Shown here piece after piece: positions 42,311 to 51,117 of a stretch of 64,000 nucleotides of DNA; position 1 is the first letter of the stretch; every line of letters begins with the position of its first letter. Below the pieces are notes generated by a model. It saw nothing but the letters and a program-made list of their open reading frames with translations. It did no database searches and had not been told where the DNA came from. Made by a program: the position numbers and the translations under genes. The DNA lies in the NCBI RefSeq assembly GCF_900102965.1, contig NZ_FNGM01000013.1, positions 97,773 through 161,772 on the forward strand. The letters run 5' to 3'. The DNA is from Paenibacillus jilunlii. Lineage in GTDB: Bacteria > Bacillota > Bacilli > Paenibacillales > Paenibacillaceae.

Positions 42311-43246
42311 TTACTGTATGCCTGCCATAAAACTCCTGAAGTTCTGGACGATTTCTTTGGAACGGGTATGGTGCAAATAATGATCTCCTTCCATGGTCAT
42401 GACTTTACCATGTACAGAATTTTTGATCTGTTCTTTATGCTTGGGCACCCAGTCCGCTACATCTGTGTTATTTTCTTCCAGGAAGAAGATTACTGGCAGA
42501 TCCGCAGGAAAGCTGAAGGCCTCCGCAGCTTGAAAATTGTGCTTGAAGTTCTCGCTTTCACTGATGATATTTGGGTTCATCATATTTTTGAGAGAGAGCA
42601 TGCGGATCTGTTCTTTGGTTTCAGCATCCACGGCAGGTGCAATAATCTGGTCAGGGTTCAGTTTCACCAGCAACCGGTAGAAGCCTGATTTTTTGAGCAG
42701 TTTATAGGCTCCAGCCGGAAGCTCTTCCAAACTGCCTTGTGTCGGAAAGCTGCTGTCGATCCCGACAAATGCGGTAACCTCGTCTTTGTATTGGTTCACA
42801 TAATCCAGTCCATAAATTCCGGCAATGGAGTGACCCATCAGTGTGTAACGGTGAATATTCAACTGCTGCAGGCATTCATGAATCTCAGCAACGATGTTTT
42901 CAATGGTTCGTGCTTTATCACTGACATCACTTAATCCATAGCCAAAGGGCTCAATCACTACCACTCGATAGAATGGGGATAGTTCTTTCACAAGCGGCTG
43001 GTAATCAAGCCCCGGTGCCGCTGTCCCATAACCGGGCAGGAGGACGACGGTTTCTTCGCCTTTTCCTTGAATCGTAACATTCATGTTTTTCCCATCCACA
43101 GGGACAAGCTGGCCATAGGCTTTGATTTTGGCTGCCTCCGATTTGCTGCTGATCACATTCACTGTATAAACAGTCCCCAGAAAAAGCCCGGTTAATATAA
43201 ACAAGGATATGATTGCCTTAAGTAAAAAAATAAAAATCTTCTTCAC
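42311..43246 (-). CDS. membrane-anchored alpha/beta hydrolase
   Basis: 311 residues from the proposed GTG 43246 (GAAGGGG ahead); an ATG 11 codons earlier (43279) is an alternative. A single N-terminal membrane segment (IFIFLLKAIISLFILTG) leaves the catalytic domain outside. Oxyanion region VVLLPGYGTAAPG, nucleophile Ser in TLMGHSIAGIYG near residue 125, and catalytic His in GDHYLHHTRSKE near the C-terminus. Substrate unknown. Confidence 0.8.
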   Translation of the reverse strand: MKKIFIFLLKAIISLFILTGLFLGTVYTVNVISSKSEAAKIKAYGQLVPVDGKNMNVTIQGKGEETVVLLPGYGTAAPGLDYQPLVKELSPFYRVVVIEPFGYGLSDVSDKARTIENIVAEIHECLQQLNIHRYTLMGHSIAGIYGLDYVNQYKDEVTAFVGIDSSFPTQGSLEELPAGAYKLLKKSGFYRLLVKLNPDQIIAPAVDAETKEQIRMLSLKNMMNPNIISESENFKHNFQAAEAFSFPADLPVIFFLEENNTDVADWVPKHKEQIKNSVHGKVMTMEGDHYLHHTRSKEIVQNFRSFMAGIQ

Positions 43247-43390
43247 CAGCCCAACCCCTTCACGATCTGATTCATCCATTATAACAAGCCAGTCTTAGAT
43301 GCAGCGTAACTCTGCCTTTCTTGAAGCTTAACTATAATAAGCCGCTAGGAGGTGTAGTTAAGTTTCCGTTAAAGTGGTAGAATCCTCAGT

Positions 43391-45670
43391 CTATTGAGAG
43401 GGGGCTGTAACCAAAGCTTCCAGAATCTTTTCCTGATTTTGGTCCATGCCCAGGAAGACTGCTGCATAATAAATACTGTCATGCTGCCAGAGGTAAAAGG
43501 TTTGACTTTTGAGCTTTAGCTTATCTTCGTCGGAATGGATTGGCCCGTAGTAGACGTGATTGGGATCATTGTAGGCCGAGACCTCAATGCCGTTCATCTC
43601 CAGCTTCCGGACAGGTGACAGCTTAGCCGCATCGAAAAGCGGCGTTTTGTTCTGGTAAAGGTAAACTTCGTCATTCAGCTCATAGATTTGGGAATCGTGC
43701 GGCGCCCGATAGGTATTCCAAAGAGTATCGGCAGATTGTCTGAACGAATACCCGGTATTCTGATCATTAGCCCTCAGCAAAATCGAGTCGAACAGCGTAA
43801 GCGTGGTATCGGGCAATTTGAGCGGAAACTTCACCTTGAAGCCGAGAATATTCTTCGCCTTGAGCAAATCGCTCTGATCGTATAAAGGGAACGAATTCCC
43901 CTCTCCGTCGTAACGGATATGCTGGACTTTCTGCGGAAAAGTATAGGATTGTACAATTTTGACCAGCTCTTCCTGTGAAATTTTTCCCCGATAATAAGGA
44001 ATCTCTTCTTCTGAGATGTCGTTCCCGTCATAATAATTGATTGCGTACCATACCCCGTCATCCTGCCAGACAAAGCTTTTAGCCGTTCCTGGCTTATGCC
44101 TGTTAGCTTGCATGTTCGTGAATACAACGCCTTTGACATTGCCGATGGTAACTGCGTCCTGCCGGTAAGAAGGTGCTTGAATGGTCTCTTGGGAATATGA
44201 AGCACCCCGCAGCAGATTGTGCTCCAGCATACTGCCCTTGCCTTTGGAAGCGAGCATCTCTATGATTTGCTCTTGTTCACTGCCAAAGTGGGATACATAA
44301 GTCATGCTGACGAAATCCAATAAATCTGTCTGGTTAGGATCAGAAAAATTCTTATTCCATTCAACATCTTGAAACTCGTAGCCTTCAGGCAGGTAATCAG
44401 GAACTTTAAAGCTGAATTTTGAGAAGTCCAGAGCCCGACCCAGATTATTAAACCATTTGAACGAATCAATGGGCCTGACAATTCTGAAAGAAGAGGCTGT
44501 CTCCTCCTTAGAGTTAGTTGCCTGGGGACTAACATCCGATTGTGTGCCATTTCCGGTGGTTGACGCATGGGTCAGCAAGATGGCGCCCAAGGCAACGATC
44601 AGCAGAATAGCCACGGCAGATAGCTTGTACGAACCTCTTTTGAACCTGGTAATCATCACAACTCTCCGTTTCGTTTCATTCTTGTGCTCCCCAAAATGTG
44701 TCAGGTTGATCCCGGGAACGGATTTTTGGGAAAATAACCGCGACAGCATCAGCAGAGTCATACCGTATGACGAAGATTCACGTGCGCCCAGCACTTCAAG
44801 AACACCCGCATCACAGGCGACCTCCTGATCGGCTTTCATCCTCCTCACGGCCAGCCAGACAAAAGGATTGTACCAATGCAGCCCTATGGACAGCATCCAC
44901 AGAAAGTTGAACCACAAATCCTTACGCTTGTAATGAGTAAGCTCATGCATCAGGATATGTGTCAGCTGATTAGAATCGGCGATCACGGCAATATCCTCAG
45001 GTAAATAAATTTTAGGCTGTAATAAGCCGTGAAGACAGGGGCTGCGGAGACTGCTTGCCTCATAGACGGGAAGCGTTTGATGGAGATTCAGTTTTTTTGT
45101 GCACGCTTCAAGAATAGTGAGTACCTCTTGGGTGCCGGGCTTGCGGGAGCTTTCAACTCTTTTTCTGAATATCAGCACGCTGCACAAGTAATAGCCGCCC
45201 AATAATAGAAGTCCGCCGAGCCAGACCAGCGCCCCGATAGTTATCCAATGTTGTCCATCCCGTTCTTCCTCATAGACTTGATCTGCAAGGGACGGTTGTG
45301 CTATAGCGGGAGCAGGTTGCTCCGTCCGGTTCGGGATTGATTCTGACAAAAGGCTTTTTTCCCTGCTATTATCGGATGCTGCTATTGTACTGTGGCCGGA
45401 TTCGGAAGAGATACCTGGATGAATACTCTTCTGTTGCCAAGACCATTCAGCAGGCACAGTGTGCGGGAACAGATTAAATAGGCTGACATGGCTTTGCGGA
45501 GCCACTGGAACAAGCAGCTTAATCAACACAAAGAGCCACAATATATGAACAATTCTGGGGCTGAGGTGCTTATGGAACAGCTTCCGGGTCAGGAGCAGCA
45601 ATAACAGGATTACTGTCGATGTCAGTGACGCGGTCAGCATGAGGGTGAACATCGTTTCTAATGGCTTCAT
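43391..45670 (-). CDS. BlaR1/MecR1-type M56 sensor protease with a non-penicillin extracellular domain
   Basis: 759 residues. Four membrane segments in the first 340 residues enclose an M56 metalloprotease with zinc motif HELTH in LMHELTHYKRKDLWFN. After a fifth segment (LSAVAILLIVALGAILL) come about 390 extracellular residues. These lack the Ser-x-x-Lys and KTG motifs of the BlaR1 penicillin sensor; instead they show two repeats of a DUF4367-like pattern (VPDYLPEGYEFQDVEW, then a second block). So it probably senses something other than a beta-lactam and cleaves or inactivates the partner BlaI-like repressor. It overlaps that gene by 4 bp. Confidence 0.82.
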   Translation of the reverse strand: MKPLETMFTLMLTASLTSTVILLLLLLTRKLFHKHLSPRIVHILWLFVLIKLLVPVAPQSHVSLFNLFPHTVPAEWSWQQKSIHPGISSESGHSTIAASDNSREKSLLSESIPNRTEQPAPAIAQPSLADQVYEEERDGQHWITIGALVWLGGLLLLGGYYLCSVLIFRKRVESSRKPGTQEVLTILEACTKKLNLHQTLPVYEASSLRSPCLHGLLQPKIYLPEDIAVIADSNQLTHILMHELTHYKRKDLWFNFLWMLSIGLHWYNPFVWLAVRRMKADQEVACDAGVLEVLGARESSSYGMTLLMLSRLFSQKSVPGINLTHFGEHKNETKRRVVMITRFKRGSYKLSAVAILLIVALGAILLTHASTTGNGTQSDVSPQATNSKEETASSFRIVRPIDSFKWFNNLGRALDFSKFSFKVPDYLPEGYEFQDVEWNKNFSDPNQTDLLDFVSMTYVSHFGSEQEQIIEMLASKGKGSMLEHNLLRGASYSQETIQAPSYRQDAVTIGNVKGVVFTNMQANRHKPGTAKSFVWQDDGVWYAINYYDGNDISEEEIPYYRGKISQEELVKIVQSYTFPQKVQHIRYDGEGNSFPLYDQSDLLKAKNILGFKVKFPLKLPDTTLTLFDSILLRANDQNTGYSFRQSADTLWNTYRAPHDSQIYELNDEVYLYQNKTPLFDAAKLSPVRKLEMNGIEVSAYNDPNHVYYGPIHSDEDKLKLKSQTFYLWQHDSIYYAAVFLGMDQNQEKILEALVTAPSQ

Positions 45671-46044
45671 GATTTCTTCTTGTTGTTCAAAATTTGTTGC
45701 AGCTCTTCGATATCTTTCTCAGAAAGCTGTTCTTCCTGGAGAAATTTTGCACATAGCAGCCCGGCGGCTCCTTTATAAACCCTGTCGAGAAAAGAGCGGT
45801 TTTCAGCTTTTAGATATTCATCATGCGAAACCAGCGGATAGTACAAATAGTTCCTGCCTGATTTTTCGAATCGGATGGCCTTCTTCTTATGTAGGCGGTT
45901 TAAGAAGGTTTTGATGGTTTGATCCGACCATTCCATCTGCTGCGTCAGTTTAGAAATAATCTCATTCGCGGATAAAGGCTCCTCCTCCCAAAGAAGCTTC
46001 ATCACTTCGCTTTCAGCCTCGGTAATGCGGGGGGACTCGTTCAT
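45667..46044 (-). CDS. BlaI/MecI-family repressor
   Basis: 125 residues, a winged helix (ITEAESEVMKLLWEEEPLSA, QMEWSDQTIKTFLNRLHKK) followed by a dimerisation tail. It is the partner of the M56 receptor encoded next. Palindromes with TTTACA/TGTAAA lie 12-70 bp upstream and match BlaI operators, so the pair is probably autoregulated. Confidence 0.88.
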   Translation of the reverse strand: MNESPRITEAESEVMKLLWEEEPLSANEIISKLTQQMEWSDQTIKTFLNRLHKKKAIRFEKSGRNYLYYPLVSHDEYLKAENRSFLDRVYKGAAGLLCAKFLQEEQLSEKDIEELQQILNNKKKS

Positions 46045-46068
46045 AAGCTGCCTCTTTTCACTGTTTTT

Positions 46069-46112
46069 CGTTTACATCTGTAAACGATACTCAGAGTTTA
46101 CAGACGTAAACG
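46069..46112 (-). promoter_or_regulatory. two BlaI-type operators before blaI
   Basis: CGTTTACATCTGTAAACG at 46069-46086 and GTTTACAGACGTAAACG at 46096-46112. Each is a dyad with the TACA/TGTA core of BlaI/MecI sites, and the two halves of the whole 54-bp region are inverted copies with a single mismatch. Confidence 0.8.
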
Positions 46113-46135
46113 AAAAATGTCAAGCCGATACACTT

Positions 46136-46173
46136 AAAAACGCTACTGACATACTGTTGTCAGTAGCGTTTTT
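46136..46173. terminator. perfect 15-bp hairpin flanked by A and T runs
   Basis: AAAAACGCTACTGAC and GTCAGTAGCGTTTTT with an 8-base loop. It would terminate in either direction. It is oddly placed upstream of both divergent genes (blaI and the DinB-like gene), so it may block read-through or attenuate the DinB-like gene. Confidence 0.75.
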
Positions 46174-46216
46174 GTATAGTCAGGTCAGATAGTTAATAAA
46201 GGAGCTGTTTGAAAAT

Positions 46217-46756
46217 ATGAATACCACCGAAGCACTACAGCGTTTTGAAGAAACTGCAAATCACTATATTCAGGAATTAGACGGTTTCAGCATGGAGCAG
46301 TTGCAGCGTAAGCCTGCGGAGGACGAGTGGTCCCTGGGACAAATGTATCAGCATTTAATTAACTCGGCGCTGTATATGCAGCTTCGCAATATTGAACAGT
46401 GCCTGGCCCCAAGCGAGGATTCTGCAGCCCCTATAGCGGTAAAAACTAAAGAGGGCACAGCGATATTCGATCAAGGAAGCTTTCCGCCAATACGCGTTCA
46501 TGTTCCGCCTTCACCGCAATACACTCCGGGGCAGCCGGAGAGCAAAGAGCAGCTGATTCAGGGATTGTATACGGTGATTGATCGCATGAAAGAAGTCCTG
46601 CCGCAGCTTGAAAAGGGGACAATGCAGAACACGGTGCCCCATCCGCGATTCGGTCCGCTCAATGCACAAGAATGGTTTTTGCTTATTGAAATGCACTATC
46701 GTCATCATCTGCTGCAGATGGACCGGTTGAGAAGGTTTTTGGAAGGCAATGCATAG
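46217..46756 (+). CDS. DinB-family (DfsB-like) putative metal-dependent protein
   Basis: 179 residues, four-helix bundle pattern. Possible metal ligands are the His of LGQMYQHLINSAL near residue 50 and the pair in LLIEMHYRHHLLQMDRL near 160. Members are thiol transferases or damage-linked hydrolases; the real substrate is unknown. AAAGGAG precedes the ATG. Confidence 0.8.
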   Translation: MNTTEALQRFEETANHYIQELDGFSMEQLQRKPAEDEWSLGQMYQHLINSALYMQLRNIEQCLAPSEDSAAPIAVKTKEGTAIFDQGSFPPIRVHVPPSPQYTPGQPESKEQLIQGLYTVIDRMKEVLPQLEKGTMQNTVPHPRFGPLNAQEWFLLIEMHYRHHLLQMDRLRRFLEGNA

Positions 46757-46819
46757 CACGGGATAGATAGGCTTTATCCAAAGTGGCCCTTAAGTACTGG
46801 AAATGAATACCGATAAAGA

Positions 46820-46849
46820 TTGTAAACTCCCCAGGGCCTATTGTAAAAT
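46820..46849 (+). promoter_or_regulatory. possible promoter of the SLH surface protein gene
   Basis: TTGTAA at 46820-46825, 18-bp spacer, TAAAAT at 46844-46849, giving a leader of about 90 bases. Confidence 0.4.
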
Positions 46850-46944
46850 CAAGTAGTTGTCGAATTATGGTCTAAAAACCATCCTTAGGACCTAATAGGA
46901 CGACAATACTCATTGATATTTTACATAATGAAGGGGAGACGACA

Positions 46945-49830
46945 ATGCTATTCCATGCAGTACGCCGTAAAGCCAGTCTGATGATTGTATTTGCTCTGTT
47001 AGTAAGCACCCTTATGCCACATATGGTATTTGGTGAGGCGGCGCAGTTCAAAGACATCGCCGGATCTTATGCGCAAAAGGAGATTCAATCATTAGCAGAA
47101 GCAGGAATAATCTCAGGGTATGAAGATAACGCCTTTAAACCGAATAAGGCTATGTCACGCGCCGAACTGGCCAAAATCATCGTCCTGTCCCTCGGCTTAA
47201 AAGTAAATGGTGACCAAGCGGCACCGTTTAAAGACGTTGACTCGAAAAGTTGGTACCGCGGCTATGTAGGTGCACTGGTAGAGTCGGGTATCACGGAAGG
47301 AACATCAGCGACTACCTTCAGCCCTAATTCGAGTGTCACCCGCGAAGAGCTGGTCGTGTTTTTCATCCGAGCTTTCGGACTGGAGGATACGGCGAAGAAG
47401 CTTCCGGTTGATAGCAAGCTGTCGGATATTTCGGAGGTGTCCGAATGGGCAAAAGCGCAAGTATCCCTTGCCTTCAAAAATGGCTTCATCAACGGGGTCC
47501 AGGGCAGTGACGGGACGCTGAAATTCAAACCGAAAGAGCATGCGGAGCGCCAGGCCCTGGCTCGTCTGGCTTATGAGTTCAAAACCAATAAATCAGTGTA
47601 CGTCGAGAAATCCAAGCAGCTTCTTGCTGAAGAGGCTAATAAGGGTAAGAATCCTGTGGAAACCCCGGCTATAACCCCGGCTGCAACCCAGGTAACAACT
47701 GACCGCGGGACTTCTGGGGGAGTTTCTGCACCGGGAACCTCTTCACCAGCAACTCCAACCCCTGCACCGACAGCGCCTGGACCAGCAACACCTCCGGCGA
47801 CGCCTACACCTGCACCGGCAACGCCAGCACCTGCACCGGCAAACGGTCTCCAGGTTGTGGTGAAGGGGGAGAACACAGATGCCATTTATGCGGAAGAGCC
47901 AACTGAAGTCATATTCCGTTCATCGCTTAATTCAGCGGAAACGGTAAATGCGAGTGTCTATAAAGTAGATGACAGCGGCAAAGTGATTTCCCAGATCATC
48001 TCACTGTATGATGATGGTTTAGCAGATCATGGAGACAGTCTTAAGGCAGACGGGATCTACAGCGGCAAAGCAGTATTGACTGAAAGTACGGAGGGATACA
48101 TAAATCTGCAGGCGTTTGCAGGAGATGTACCAAGCAGCACAGTCTTTAAATTATCTGTAATGAAGCATCTTACGGATGAACAGCTTGAACAAACAGAAAT
48201 CATTGAAAATAACACGCAGGCTAAGCTTGATCATCTGGTCACAGAATATGGCGATGTGCAAAAAGCAAAGGAAGAAACAGTGGCTTGGCTCCAAACACAA
48301 GACGAAGTAGAGCATGCCGGTATTTCGGGTGAGGGAGGAAGCATCTGGTATTTGCTGGACAACGGGATTCTGGGGGGAATATCTGCCGCTCCTGAGAATA
48401 CAAAAGGATTAAGCAGTACCGTAGACGAGGCTTCGTCCAGTAATGCATTGGCAGCTAATGCGCTAACGCAAGACGTGAAACAAACCGTTGCAACCATAGG
48501 AAGCAAGCGGGTTGCTGTGATTTCTCCGTTTTCCGGCAAGCTTCAATCTTCGACTGTTTATGACACTGTATATAATAACTTCGTTCAGTCGAACTACCCT
48601 TTCCTTGTGGAAAGAGTAAAAGATACCGCAGCGGATGTTAACTTCTTTAAAGGACTGAATCAGTATGGAGTCGTTGTTTTGGACACTCACGGGGATACCT
48701 TCTATGATGAAACCGTGCTCCAGAAACTCCATAATAAATACGGCATTGATTTCAAGTATGCTGGACCACAAGTCATGTTCCTGACAGGAGAAAAGGCAAC
48801 GGCAGAGAGTAAAAAAGCGTATGAGCTGGACTTGAAAAAGGGAAGACTGGCTATTATCTCCGGTTATTATGCTATTACGCCTTCTTTTATTACACGATAT
48901 AACGACATGCTTCCCGATACGATCGTATATAATGGCAGCTGCCGGAGCGCATATAACGATTCCATGGCAGATGCGTTCATTAACAATGGTGCTGGCACAT
49001 ATTATGGATATACAGATTATGTAAAGCTTGCTTATGATCAAGCGGTTGTCCAGTCCGTATTCACCGCATTGGCCGATGAGAACAAGACAACCGAAGAAGC
49101 CTTCCAGGCAGCGGTGGCTGCCCATGGAGCAAACGATGGTCTGGCAGCTTTCTCCATGAAAGGAAGCAACATTGGCGCTAAGACAGAGGGTGTGATCAAC
49201 GGAACCTTTGAAGGCGGAAATTGGATCGGCTGGAATGGAAACGGGGATGTCCGGGTGATCTCCAAGCTGGGGCCGCTTAAACCGACAGAGGGTAACTACA
49301 TGGCTATTATCAGCACCGGCCTTGGGTTTGAGAACAACGATAACGGAGGCTACGACTACAATTCGGATAGTTATATCGAGCAAAGTTTCATAGTTCCGGC
49401 AGGAGCGACAACCCTTTCGTTCGACTACAACTTCATTTCTGAGGAACCAAAGGAATTCGTTGGAACCAAATTCAATGACACTTTTAAAGCAACGGTAACT
49501 TCCAGTGTATACATCAATACGGCGTCCCTTGTTACCTCTCATGTGAATGGGGGAGAAACGGTAACGTCCAATGTCTATGGTAATGAATCCGTCATTATCG
49601 GGACTGAATCGATTAATGGCTCCAAGGCATATTGGATTGATGAGAACAAAGTAGCGGTTGATTTCTACGGCGGGGATCAGACAGCATACATGACGAATTG
49701 GAAACACGTACAATTCGATGTAAGCCAATTTGCCGGCAAGGCATCAATTGTCCTTCGCTTCCATGTTTGGGATCAGGGAGACAGTGTCTTCGATACGGCA
49801 ATACTGATCGATAATGTAATATTGAAATAA
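46945..49830 (+). CDS. SLH-anchored surface protein with a predicted caspase-fold cysteine peptidase
   Basis: 961 residues. Signal peptide 1-31. Three SLH repeats at about 33-85, 93-145 and 155-210 (FKDIAGSYAQKEIQSLAEAG; FKDVDSKSWYRGYVGALVES; LSDISEVSEWAKAQVSLAFK) anchor it to wall polysaccharide. A Thr/Pro/Ala linker covers 235-300. Residues 302-410 are a beta module. Residues 525-740 have the clan CD layout: beta strand and His582 in VVVLDTHGDTFYD, then Cys666 in IVYNGSCRSAYND. Residues 755-960 are a lectin-like or choice-of-anchor module (GTFEGGNWIGWNGNGDV ... ILIDNVIL). The peptidase call comes from the spacing of the HG and C motifs, not from a recognised named family. Confidence 0.75.
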   Translation: MLFHAVRRKASLMIVFALLVSTLMPHMVFGEAAQFKDIAGSYAQKEIQSLAEAGIISGYEDNAFKPNKAMSRAELAKIIVLSLGLKVNGDQAAPFKDVDSKSWYRGYVGALVESGITEGTSATTFSPNSSVTREELVVFFIRAFGLEDTAKKLPVDSKLSDISEVSEWAKAQVSLAFKNGFINGVQGSDGTLKFKPKEHAERQALARLAYEFKTNKSVYVEKSKQLLAEEANKGKNPVETPAITPAATQVTTDRGTSGGVSAPGTSSPATPTPAPTAPGPATPPATPTPAPATPAPAPANGLQVVVKGENTDAIYAEEPTEVIFRSSLNSAETVNASVYKVDDSGKVISQIISLYDDGLADHGDSLKADGIYSGKAVLTESTEGYINLQAFAGDVPSSTVFKLSVMKHLTDEQLEQTEIIENNTQAKLDHLVTEYGDVQKAKEETVAWLQTQDEVEHAGISGEGGSIWYLLDNGILGGISAAPENTKGLSSTVDEASSSNALAANALTQDVKQTVATIGSKRVAVISPFSGKLQSSTVYDTVYNNFVQSNYPFLVERVKDTAADVNFFKGLNQYGVVVLDTHGDTFYDETVLQKLHNKYGIDFKYAGPQVMFLTGEKATAESKKAYELDLKKGRLAIISGYYAITPSFITRYNDMLPDTIVYNGSCRSAYNDSMADAFINNGAGTYYGYTDYVKLAYDQAVVQSVFTALADENKTTEEAFQAAVAAHGANDGLAAFSMKGSNIGAKTEGVINGTFEGGNWIGWNGNGDVRVISKLGPLKPTEGNYMAIISTGLGFENNDNGGYDYNSDSYIEQSFIVPAGATTLSFDYNFISEEPKEFVGTKFNDTFKATVTSSVYINTASLVTSHVNGGETVTSNVYGNESVIIGTESINGSKAYWIDENKVAVDFYGGDQTAYMTNWKHVQFDVSQFAGKASIVLRFHVWDQGDSVFDTAILIDNVILK

Positions 49831-49831
49831 T

Positions 49832-49879
49832 CCAAAAACGGCTGGATCAGGGAAACCTGAGACCAGCCGTTTCTTTTGG
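49832..49879. terminator. terminator after the SLH protein gene
   Basis: AAACGGCTGG/CCAGCCGTTT 10-bp stem with inner CAGG/CCTG pairing and TTTCTTTT tail; the A-rich other side could also serve the convergent GNAT gene. Confidence 0.8.
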
Positions 49880-49925
49880 AAATAAAGCCAATGGTTTGCG
49901 TGGTATATGGGCTGTGCGCCCGGTA

Positions 49926-50786
49926 TTATAGACTGCTCATATAGTACTGGTGTTCAACCTTAACCTCAAAGCCAACGTTGCGGTATAGATTCAAGGCCCG
50001 CTCATTATCCGTAACAACACTTAGACGAATATGCTGATAGGCTTTCTGTAATAAGAGCTCCACCGCCAGGATAAGGACGTTCTGTCCAAGCCCTTTTCCT
50101 TGATGAGAAGGTACAATACAAAAATCATGGATGATTGCCGTATGTTCATTCAAGTCATTGAATCGGATAAGCCCGGCCCGGCAATGATTCATCCAAACGA
50201 TGTAAGTGACACGGCCGGGTTCATTGGTTCTGGTGAAATATTTGCGCGTCCAAGCCTCCGAGTCGCCAAAAGCCGCAGATGAGCAGGCTACCATAAACTC
50301 AAAGTCCTCGGGCCGGGCGGGAAATAGAGATAGATCCGTAGATACTGGGCTGTTGATTTTCATCGGATTTAATGTCATCAAGTACTCAGAGCGGTTAAAA
50401 ACTGCTCCAAGGGACTGCGCAGCGGCAAGCCCGCCCTGCGAACCTTGAGGAAACCGGAAGCATAGAAATTGGATGCCTTGAGGTTTCATATCTTCGGCAG
50501 CACGCTCGAGCAAGCTGCGGAATACTCCCTGGCGGCGGTGCTGCGGATGAACGAGGGCATTGATATTTGCGATGCTGCCATCAGAGGTGTACCAGCTAAG
50601 CAACCCGATGATTTGGTTGTCCTGATAACACAGGATTCCGTGATCTCCACCCGCTTTGGCGAGATGCTCAATGCCTGCATTGATGTAGAAAGAATCTGAT
50701 TGGCTGCATTCCTGCTCAAGCCTTGTGATGCCAGCGATTTGTTCCTTGGAATAATAAAGCATGGGAATGATGTTATTGTTGGACAT
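49926..50786 (-). CDS. tandem GNAT acetyltransferase
   Basis: 286 residues with two GNAT domains. The N-terminal one has VHPQHRRQGVFRSLLERA near residue 80; the C-terminal one has VPSHQGKGLGQNVLILA near 230 and NERALNLYRNVGF. In such two-domain proteins usually only the second is catalytic. Substrate unknown. Its Shine-Dalgarno (TGAAGGTG) lies in a small hairpin, and a 12-codon ORF with a consensus ribosome site lies upstream, suggesting regulated translation. Confidence 0.82.
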   Translation of the reverse strand: MSNNNIIPMLYYSKEQIAGITRLEQECSQSDSFYINAGIEHLAKAGGDHGILCYQDNQIIGLLSWYTSDGSIANINALVHPQHRRQGVFRSLLERAAEDMKPQGIQFLCFRFPQGSQGGLAAAQSLGAVFNRSEYLMTLNPMKINSPVSTDLSLFPARPEDFEFMVACSSAAFGDSEAWTRKYFTRTNEPGRVTYIVWMNHCRAGLIRFNDLNEHTAIIHDFCIVPSHQGKGLGQNVLILAVELLLQKAYQHIRLSVVTDNERALNLYRNVGFEVKVEHQYYMSSL

Positions 50787-51117
50787 GTAGTTGCACCTTC
50801 AATGAGTGAAGGAAACACGCAGTTTATGGACCGGCAGGCGCTATCCTTCCAGAATGGGTCCCGTTATGATCGTAATCATAGTTATCGCCTCCTGATAAGT
50901 CACAGCAACTATAACATAACTCTTCTCAGAGATTAAAGGGTTTTCAACCTTCCCTATAAATTCCTCTATACGAGCTTACATTTTCCGGATCATAGATTAA
51001 TAGGTCATTGCTGCTTAATATATACCCAAGCCCCTCGATAGCTTGTGCATAAAATGTAAAGAGTTCTCATTGATACCGAGTCCGAAGATACTAATTTTAT
51101 AAGCAGGGGGTATGTTT
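50787..51117. other. intergenic region between the GNAT and nucleotidyltransferase genes
   Basis: It holds the leader ORF and hairpins of the GNAT gene on the minus strand (50795-50893). The part beyond 50940 is A+T-rich and should contain both promoters, but I see no convincing pair of boxes and no gene. Confidence 0.6.
50841..50879 (-). CDS. 12-codon leader ORF upstream of the GNAT gene
   Basis: ATG at 50879 preceded at 7 bases by AGGAGGC, a near-perfect ribosome site; it encodes MITIITGPILEG and stops at TAG. Its last codons (GAAGGA) can pair with TCCTTC at 50813-50808, the same bases that otherwise close a hairpin over the GNAT Shine-Dalgarno (CCTTCA with TGAAGG, 50812-50796). This fits a translational attenuator. 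Expression is inferred. Confidence 0.45.
   Translation of the reverse strand: MITIITGPILEG

Noticed and set aside
48463..49728. 421-codon open frame opposite the SLH surface protein
   Set aside because: Low-complexity, Ile/Arg/Cys-rich translation without motifs; antisense shadow of a gene with clear SLH and peptidase modules.
50700..50936. 78-codon plus-strand frame before the nucleotidyltransferase gene
   Set aside because: Opposite to the GNAT start and leader; no ribosome site or motif.
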